DNA of 10,637 nt from an uncultured Opitutales bacterium (lineage in GTDB: Bacteria; Verrucomicrobiota; Verrucomicrobiia; Opitutales; UBA953): assembly GCA_934675585.1 (NCBI GenBank), contig CAKUQY010000040.1, forward strand, positions 1-10,637, read 5' to 3'. Shown piece by piece: positions 5,906 through 10,637 of this stretch; the first letter of the stretch is position 1, and each line of letters begins with the position of its first letter. Below the pieces are notes generated by a model. That model was given only the letters and a program-made list of their open reading frames with translations, did no database searches and was not told where the DNA came from. A program made the translations under genes and the position numbers.

Positions 5906-6853
5906 ATGTTTAAGACCCTAAAAATTTTTTCAATGATTGCGTTGGCATTGCTCGTTGCAACGCCGATGACTTTGGCGCAACAACGCCGCGGGAACGCGTC
6001 AGAGCAACAAGAGCCACAAAAATTGCGTGGCATCATTGTCCGCGCTGCCTATTGGCAAGGCGCTAAGGCGCAAAATAAAGAAGCGCTTTTTTACAAAGAT
6101 GGACGTGAATATTTTCCGTTTCGCGTTACAGAAATGGCGTTTTTAAAAGCTTATGGCTATCGCGGTCCGTTGCCGATGCAACTTTTCCGCAAAGCAACTC
6201 CAGAAGAAATCGAAGCTCGCAAAGCGAATGGCGTTGCTAAAAACGATTTGGAATATGTCGAATACGCCAAGATTCCTTTGCGCGAAGATATGAAAGAAGT
6301 CGGCGTGTTGATTCCTGGCGACATTCGTTCGTCAAATCCTGCGGTTTTTGATTTTAGCGAAAAGGCGTTCCCGCAAGGTTCGTTGCTTTTTGTGAATATG
6401 TCGGCGCAACCGATTCGCGGGAACATTGATTTGGCAGACCGCACAAATCCTGATGGTGGCAAATACGAAGTGCAGAATTTTGAGCTTCAGCCACGCAATT
6501 TGGCGCGTTCCCGCAAAGTGGATGCGCGCGCAATTTTGGAGGTAAAATTGGCGACACCTGCGGAAAATAACGCTTGGAAATTGGCGTTTGCGTCGCAATT
6601 AATTTTAACACCAGAAATGCGGTCTGTTGTTTTTTTGCTGCCTGAAAAAGATAAAAAAGGGCGGGAACGCATTTCGATTGTGAGCGCAACTGTCGCGCCA
6701 TTGCCAAAAAATTTGCTTGAGCCGACTGTTGTTGAAAATGCGGACAAAAATGGCGTTCCCGCAAACGATCGTGCCAACAAAAAAACAAATCGCAAAAACA
6801 AAGACGTTCCCGAACAACCAACAACGACCAAACACAAGAAACGTCGCGTTTAA
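5906..6853 (+). CDS. Secreted protein of unknown function
   Basis: This 315-residue protein begins with a clear signal peptide: MFKTLK, a hydrophobic stretch to about residue 19, then TLA|QQ, with cleavage likely after Ala24. The mature protein would be periplasmic or outside the cell. Visible elements are FPFRVTEMAF...YRGPLPMQLF at 70-94, an alternating hydrophobic LREDMKEVGVLIPGD segment, and FPQGSLLFVNMSAQPI at 155-170. The FPxGS...N pattern recalls secreted hypothetical proteins I associate with Verrucomicrobiota, but no function is known to me. The last 40 residues are disordered-looking and rich in Lys, Asn, Thr and Arg. It is the first gene of the run to 10547. It contains six CGGGAACG words in three reading frames (RGNA, FPQ, SRK, RERI, VPA, VPE). 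Confidence 0.8.
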   Translation: MFKTLKIFSMIALALLVATPMTLAQQRRGNASEQQEPQKLRGIIVRAAYWQGAKAQNKEALFYKDGREYFPFRVTEMAFLKAYGYRGPLPMQLFRKATPEEIEARKANGVAKNDLEYVEYAKIPLREDMKEVGVLIPGDIRSSNPAVFDFSEKAFPQGSLLFVNMSAQPIRGNIDLADRTNPDGGKYEVQNFELQPRNLARSRKVDARAILEVKLATPAENNAWKLAFASQLILTPEMRSVVFLLPEKDKKGRERISIVSATVAPLPKNLLEPTVVENADKNGVPANDRANKKTNRKNKDVPEQPTTTKHKKRRV

Positions 6854-6865
6854 TTTTTGTTAAAA

Positions 6866-7366
6866 ATGTTTGAAGAAGAATGTCTTGAAACGCATTTGTT
6901 GCGCGTGTTTGTTCACGATAGCGCAACGGAAGTTTTTTTGGGTTGTGGTTCCAAAGATGCGCCGCAATATTTGCATTTTCAAACGGCGGTAGGTTTTTGG
7001 GAACAAGTTGACGCGGCGGCTTCTGGTCGTCGCTTTAATCGTCCGCAAACATTTGAATTGCTCGCAGATTTTATTACGGCTTACGAGGTTAAAATCGTTT
7101 CGATTTACATTCATGCTTACGTGAACAAAACTTATATTGCGCAAATTTGTTTGGCAAAACCTGCGAGCGGTAGTGAGACGTTCCCGCGCGTCGTAACGCT
7201 TGATGCGCGCCCGTCGGACGCTTTGCTTTTGGCTGCAACTTTTCGCAAAAAAGTATTTGTCAAAAAAACATTGTTTACAGACAGCGACGCAAACGGCGTT
7301 TTGTTAAAACAATTTGAAGCGCGTCAAAAAAAGCCCGCACAAAATTTGCCATTAGGTAAAGAATAA
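6866..7366 (+). CDS. Bifunctional nuclease family protein (BFN/DUF151)
   Basis: This encodes 166 residues. The family signature is visible in order: AVGFWEQ at 41-47, RPQTFELLADFI at 59-70, a VKIVSIYIHAYVNKTYIAQICL strand pair, and DARPSDALLLAATFRKKVFVKK at 113-134. The DARPSDA...A box is the hallmark of DUF151. Plant and Thermotoga members have been linked to nuclease activity, but the bacterial role is uncertain. I chose ATG 6866 over the in-frame TTG at 6857; neither has a Shine-Dalgarno site. The gap to the gene before is only 12 bases, so the two are probably co-transcribed. The C-terminal 20 residues are a Lys/Gln tail outside the domain. One CGGGAACG word (7179 reverse) reads as TFPRV. 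Confidence 0.8.
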   Translation: MFEEECLETHLLRVFVHDSATEVFLGCGSKDAPQYLHFQTAVGFWEQVDAAASGRRFNRPQTFELLADFITAYEVKIVSIYIHAYVNKTYIAQICLAKPASGSETFPRVVTLDARPSDALLLAATFRKKVFVKKTLFTDSDANGVLLKQFEARQKKPAQNLPLGKE

Positions 7367-7383
7367 AATTATCGTTCCCGCCG

Positions 7384-8403
7384 ATGAAAACAATTCTCGC
7401 ACCGATGCAAGATATTACGGTGAGGCCGTTTATGGCGTTGCTCGCGAGTGAACGTTATGGAGCTCCCGATTGTTTTGTTACCGAATTTTTGCGCGTGCAT
7501 GCAACATCGATTATCGATGCCGACATTGCTGAAACTTTGCGCGATGAACCCACGCTTGGCGTTCCCGTGGTTTTGCAATTGATTGGTGAAGACATCGAAG
7601 CCCTCACGCGCATCGCACGCGAAGCGCTCATAACGTTCCCGCGCGTCGTTGGTATTGATTTAAATATGGGTTGTCCTGCGCCAAAAGTTTACAAAAAAGC
7701 CGTCGGTGGCGGCTTGCTAAAAAATTTGCCACATGCGTTTGAAATTTTGCTTGAATTAAGAAAAGTTTGCGATGATTTTGGTAAAAAATTGAGCGCGAAA
7801 TGTCGCTTGGGTTTTGACGATGAAAACGCGTTCCCGCAATTGCTCGATGGGCTCGCAACGCTTAAACTCGATGAAGTGGCGATTCACGCACGAACGGTGA
7901 AAGGACTTTACCGCACGCCTGTAAATTATGACGCAATCGCGCAAGCGGTTAAGCAGCTCGCAAAAGTTGGCGTTCCCGTGATTGCTAATGGCGAGATTTC
8001 TTCTGTCGCCAAAGCAAAATGGGTGCAAGAAAAAACGCAATGCGCAGGCGTGATGTGCGGACGTCACGCGATTCGCAATCCGTGGATTTTTAGGCAATTG
8101 CGCGACGAAAAATGCGTTCCCGTGATGGCAGACGTTTTTGAATATATTCGCGCTCTCGCCGTTGTTGTCGCACAGCCAAAAGATTCGCGGGAACGCATTG
8201 CCGCACGCATGAAAAAATATCTAAATTTTGTGGGAACTTCTATTGACGAAAATGGCGCATTTTTGCACGCAATGCGTCGAGCAAAAACGCCCGATGAAAT
8301 TTTTAAGATTGCTGAACAATTTTGTCTTGGGGCAAATGCTCAAAACGCGTTCCCGCCAGAACCTTACGCGGGTTTAGTCGCGCGACCCAATTGTGAAATT
8401 TAA
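7384..8403 (+). CDS. dus: tRNA-dihydrouridine synthase, DusC-like
   Basis: This FMN-dependent enzyme of 339 residues reduces uridines in the D-loop of tRNA. The TIM-barrel motifs are in place: LAPMQDIT at 5-12 (flavin binding), the catalytic Cys97 in NMGCPAPKV followed by KKAVGGGLL, KCRLGFD around 139-145, IHARTVKGLY at 167-176, VPVIANGEI at 197-205, and GVMCGRHAIRNPWIF at 222-236. The CFVTEFLRV stretch at 30-38 and the overall layout are closer to DusC than to DusA or DusB, but the subclass is not certain. Length fits. It starts 17 bases after the nuclease-family gene and its TAA shares a base with the next ATG (TAATG), so the two are likely coupled. A CGGGAACG word (7373-7380) fills the place where a ribosome binding site would be. 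Seven more lie inside the gene, six of them in reverse orientation. Confidence 0.9.
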   Translation: MKTILAPMQDITVRPFMALLASERYGAPDCFVTEFLRVHATSIIDADIAETLRDEPTLGVPVVLQLIGEDIEALTRIAREALITFPRVVGIDLNMGCPAPKVYKKAVGGGLLKNLPHAFEILLELRKVCDDFGKKLSAKCRLGFDDENAFPQLLDGLATLKLDEVAIHARTVKGLYRTPVNYDAIAQAVKQLAKVGVPVIANGEISSVAKAKWVQEKTQCAGVMCGRHAIRNPWIFRQLRDEKCVPVMADVFEYIRALAVVVAQPKDSRERIAARMKKYLNFVGTSIDENGAFLHAMRRAKTPDEIFKIAEQFCLGANAQNAFPPEPYAGLVARPNCEI

Positions 8404-9251
8404 TGGAAAATCAATCGTCGTTCCCGTTTAAAAATTATCGCGGACGCATCGCGCCCACGCCAACAGGATTTTTGCATTTAGGGCACGCAAAAACTTTTGG
8501 TTTGGCGGCAGCGCGTTGTAAAGCGGTTGCGGGAACGCTGATTTTGCGCATTGAAGATATTGATCGCGCGCGTTGTAAAAAAGAATTTACACAAGCCGCG
8601 ATTGAAGATTTGCACGCGCTGGGCATTGCTTGGCAAGAAGGTCCTGATGTTGGCGGAAATTTTGCGCCGTATGTGCAATCGCAAAATTTGGATTATTTTT
8701 TAGAAATTTGGCGCAAGTTAAAAGACGCGGGAACGATTTATCCTTGCCGAAAATCGCGCAAAGATGTTGCCAATGCAACGCGCGCGCCTCACGCCGAAGA
8801 TGAAGATGCCGAAGCCATTTTCCCTATTGAGTGGCGTCCACAAGACGAAAATTTCGGTCGTGATTTTGAAGAGCCGGGCGATTGGAATTGGCGTTTTCGC
8901 GTTCCCGTTGGAGAAGTGATTGAATTTGTTGATGCTTTGCAAGGTCCGCAAAAATTTGTTGCGGGAACGGACTTTGGAGATTTTGTCGTTTGGCGTCGCG
9001 ATGGCGTTCCCGCGTATGAATTAGCGGTTGTTGCTGATGACATTCGCATGCAAATTACAGAAGTTGTGCGCGGTGCAGATTTGTTAAAATCGACAGCGCG
9101 GCAATTGTTAATTTATCGCGCGTTAGGTGCGTTCCCGCCAATGTTTGCTCATGCGCCTTTGATTTTAGATGAAAACGGAAAACGGCTGGCGAAGCGCAGC
9201 GATGCGCTTTCTGTGCGCGCGTTGCTTGCTCGTGGTGAAAAAATTGTATAA
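8403..9251 (+). CDS. gluQ: Glutamyl-Q tRNA(Asp) synthetase
   Basis: This 282-residue protein is a truncated glutamyl-tRNA synthetase: catalytic domain only, no anticodon-binding domain, which is the size of GluQ-RS (YadB). It attaches glutamate to queuosine in the wobble position of tRNA(Asp). Visible are RIAPTPTGFLHLGHAKTF with the HIGH-type motif at 25-28, RIEDID at 49-54, YELAVVADD at 205-213, VVRGADLL at 221-228, and KRLAKR at 260-265 as the KMSKS-type motif. The zinc site of the family (CxC and GTCR-type motifs) is not intact: YPC at 113-115 is followed by RKSRKDV, and FPIEWR (140-145) stands where YPGTCR is usual. The ATG overlaps the stop of the dus gene by one base. Both genes act on tRNA modification. 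It holds seven CGGGAACG words in both orientations. Confidence 0.88.
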   Translation: MENQSSFPFKNYRGRIAPTPTGFLHLGHAKTFGLAAARCKAVAGTLILRIEDIDRARCKKEFTQAAIEDLHALGIAWQEGPDVGGNFAPYVQSQNLDYFLEIWRKLKDAGTIYPCRKSRKDVANATRAPHAEDEDAEAIFPIEWRPQDENFGRDFEEPGDWNWRFRVPVGEVIEFVDALQGPQKFVAGTDFGDFVVWRRDGVPAYELAVVADDIRMQITEVVRGADLLKSTARQLLIYRALGAFPPMFAHAPLILDENGKRLAKRSDALSVRALLARGEKIV

Positions 9252-9252
9252 T
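9222..9252 (+). promoter_or_regulatory. Possible internal promoter before rmuC
   Basis: TATAAT at 9247-9252 overlaps the gluQ stop codon and lies eight bases before the rmuC ATG at 9261. A TTGCTT at 9222-9227 is 19 bases upstream, longer than ideal. If used, the rmuC transcript would start at or beside its ATG, as at 5906. Confidence 0.35.
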
Positions 9253-9260
9253 TTAAAAGT

Positions 9261-10547
9261 ATGGAAGATTTTGATTTAAGTTTTGAAATAATTAGCTTGT
9301 TAGCTTTGGCTGGCATTTGCGCGTTGTTGCTTGTTTTTCTTGTTTGGTGCTTGGTGAAAAAAAGCGCGGGAACGGCAAAACTAATTTCACTTGAAACTCA
9401 ATTGGCAGAAACTAAGCGGGAACGCGACGAGGCGCGCGCTAAAAAGGAAGAATTAAATCGCGAGTTATCGGCAACGACAGAGAAACTGAACGCAGAAAAA
9501 AAGAATCTGGAAAATTTTGAACGCAAACAAAAAGAGTTGTTCGAAACGATGAAACTTGAATTTAGCGGGATTTCAAATAAAATGTTTGAGCAACATTCTG
9601 AAAAATTTAAGACCGCGAGCAAAAGCGAAATCGATGCGCTGATTAAACCATTTGCAGAAAATGTGGGCGCGCTCAAAAAACAAATTGAAGAAAGTTTTAA
9701 AAGCGAAAACACAACAACAGCAACATTGTGCGGCGAGATTCGAGCACTTCTTGAACATAGCGAGACAATTTCAACGGAAGCTCGCAATTTGACAAATGCG
9801 TTGCGCGGGAACGCAAAAGTTCAGGGCGATTGGGGCGAAATGTTGCTCGAAACGGTATTGCAAAGTGCGGGACTGATTGCGGGAACGCATTATTTGACAC
9901 AAAATAAAATTGAAGTTGAAGGGCAAGCGCGCGGCAGAACAGACTTTGAAATTTTGTTGCCAAACGAACGATGCATCATTGTTGATTCAAAAGTTTCTTT
10001 AAACGCGTATGTCGATTATTGCAGCGCTGACAACGAAAAAGCGCGCGGGAACGCCCAAAAAGCACATCTCGCGTCCGTCAAAAAGCACATTGATGAATTG
10101 GCTGGAAAATATAAAAAAGACGATTCGCTCGAATTTGTGTTAATGTTTGTTCCTAACGAAGCGGCTTATTTGCTTGTTTGCGAAGCGGATCAGTCGCTTT
10201 GGGATTACGCATTCAAAAAACAAATTGTGCTCGTTTCGGGAACGCATTTGCTTGCGGTGGTGAAGCTGATTGAGCAATTGTGGAGTCAAGATTCGCGCAT
10301 TAAAAATATTCAAAAAATTACCGAAATCGGCGAAAAATTGTTGAAAAAATTTAGCGATGCGATGAGCGATTTTGGCAAGATTGAAGATCGTCTCGAAAAA
10401 ACGCAAAACGCCGTTAATGATTTTAAAACAAAAATGAGTGGCAAGGGTGGTGCGCTAAAATTGGCAAACGATATGAAAGAACTCGGCGTAAAAGCGCCTA
10501 ACAATTTGCCAAAATTTGAAGACGTTCCCGCCGAAATCGAAGTGTAA
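9261..10547 (+). CDS. rmuC: DNA recombination protein RmuC
   Basis: This 428-residue protein matches RmuC in layout: one N-terminal membrane segment (residues about 9-32), a charged coiled coil (about 40-110), and the nuclease-like RmuC domain from about 140 to 400. Signature pieces are GNAKVQGDWGEMLLE at 183-197, GRTDFEILLPNE at 225-236, VDSKVSLNAY at 241-250, and the FVLMFVPNEAA strand. In E. coli loss of rmuC raises inversion at short inverted repeats; the molecular activity is thought to be an endonuclease but is not fully settled. It starts nine bases after gluQ, so it probably belongs to the same run of genes. Seven CGGGAACG words lie inside it, six in forward orientation. The next 90 bases (10548-10637) show no gene and no clear terminator. 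Confidence 0.92.
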   Translation: MEDFDLSFEIISLLALAGICALLLVFLVWCLVKKSAGTAKLISLETQLAETKRERDEARAKKEELNRELSATTEKLNAEKKNLENFERKQKELFETMKLEFSGISNKMFEQHSEKFKTASKSEIDALIKPFAENVGALKKQIEESFKSENTTTATLCGEIRALLEHSETISTEARNLTNALRGNAKVQGDWGEMLLETVLQSAGLIAGTHYLTQNKIEVEGQARGRTDFEILLPNERCIIVDSKVSLNAYVDYCSADNEKARGNAQKAHLASVKKHIDELAGKYKKDDSLEFVLMFVPNEAAYLLVCEADQSLWDYAFKKQIVLVSGTHLLAVVKLIEQLWSQDSRIKNIQKITEIGEKLLKKFSDAMSDFGKIEDRLEKTQNAVNDFKTKMSGKGGALKLANDMKELGVKAPNNLPKFEDVPAEIEV

Positions 10548-10637
10548 TCGATATTTGCGGGCGTATTTCGTCAAATAAAAAGGACACCGAAGATTTTTTT
10601 GAGAGGAAAGATTCTGGGAGTTATTCTTCATTTAAGA

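Larger units (their letters stand above)
140..10530. repeat. Highly iterated octamer CGGGAACG (48 copies, both strands)
   Basis: Forward copies begin at 140, 222, 251, 308, 380, 455, 503, 633, 1967, 3024, 4162, 4573, 5215, 5823, 5989, 6662, 8188, 8530, 8728, 8962, 9367, 9417, 9806, 9880, 10046 and 10237. Reverse copies (CGTTCCCG) begin at 2647, 2851, 4141, 5802, 5844, 6366, 6506, 6754, 6805, 7179, 7373, 7560, 7634, 7829, 7971, 8115, 8348, 8419, 8900, 9005, 9130 and 10523. Every GGGAACG found by eye has a C before it, and 33 of 48 have the longer GCGGGAACG. Forty lie in genes: forward copies read GT (15), GN (5) or RE (3); reverse copies read VP (9), FP (7) or SR (1). The 5802-10530 part holds 32 copies, about one per 150 bases. 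Confidence 0.95.

Noticed and set aside
140..10530. CGGGAACG as a Chi or KOPS site
   Set aside because: These are strongly strand-biased, whereas the word here is nearly balanced between strands and its orientation flips from gene to gene. A larger window could still change this.
10548..10637. Possible hairpin or gene start after rmuC
   Set aside because: The only pairing (near 10553-10576) is short, bulged and has no T-run, and no coding start can be supported before the window ends.

Overview
The window reads as a gut-type, moderately AT-rich Gram-negative bacterium, most likely Verrucomicrobiota. This placement is an inference from three things: the style of the Rhs core (a WDPTQP...TRPLAIQ segment and YYNYRHY...WLSRDPIEEQGG), a secreted protein with an FPxGS...N motif, and a sialic-acid operon. 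All convincing genes lie on the + strand. Most starts lack a clear Shine-Dalgarno sequence.

Layout. Positions 1-1290 are the 3' part of an Rhs/YD-repeat gene whose AT-rich variable tip looks like a permuted papain-like (LRAT/PPPDE-like) domain. A TAG codon falls between its His motif and its Cys motif. Next come a small lipoprotein gene (1353-1916), a fragment of Rhs core DNA (about 1922-2031), and a small gene broken by a T8 tract (2110-2533). This looks like a decaying polymorphic-toxin cassette. Then follow a sialic-acid pair, nanQ-like and nanA (2753-4120), with a hairpin terminator, and a divergent thymidine phosphorylase homologue (4293-5780) with another hairpin terminator. The last part is a tightly packed run (5906-10547): a secreted protein of unknown function, a bifunctional-nuclease family protein, a DusC-like tRNA-dihydrouridine synthase, glutamyl-Q tRNA(Asp) synthetase and RmuC.

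The most striking signal is not a gene. The octamer CGGGAACG (often GCGGGAACGC) occurs 48 times on the two strands by hand count (26 forward, 22 reverse), against about 0.3 expected for a random octamer at uniform base composition. Within genes it is read in all three frames, encoding GT, GN, RE, VP, FP or SR, so the DNA word rather than a peptide is what is maintained. Between genes it forms head-to-head inverted pairs that are the stems of two transcription terminators. This is how DNA uptake sequences behave in Neisseriaceae and Pasteurellaceae. I propose it as a DNA-uptake-like or other genome-wide recognition word. It is missing from the Rhs tip and cargo genes, which are AT-rich and look recently imported, and also from nanA.

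Other points of interest: the phosphorylase homologue has lost the glycine-rich phosphate loop and the catalytic His of its family; the GluQ-RS lacks the usual zinc ligands; and two genes have a TATAAT box so close to the ATG that leaderless transcripts are expected.
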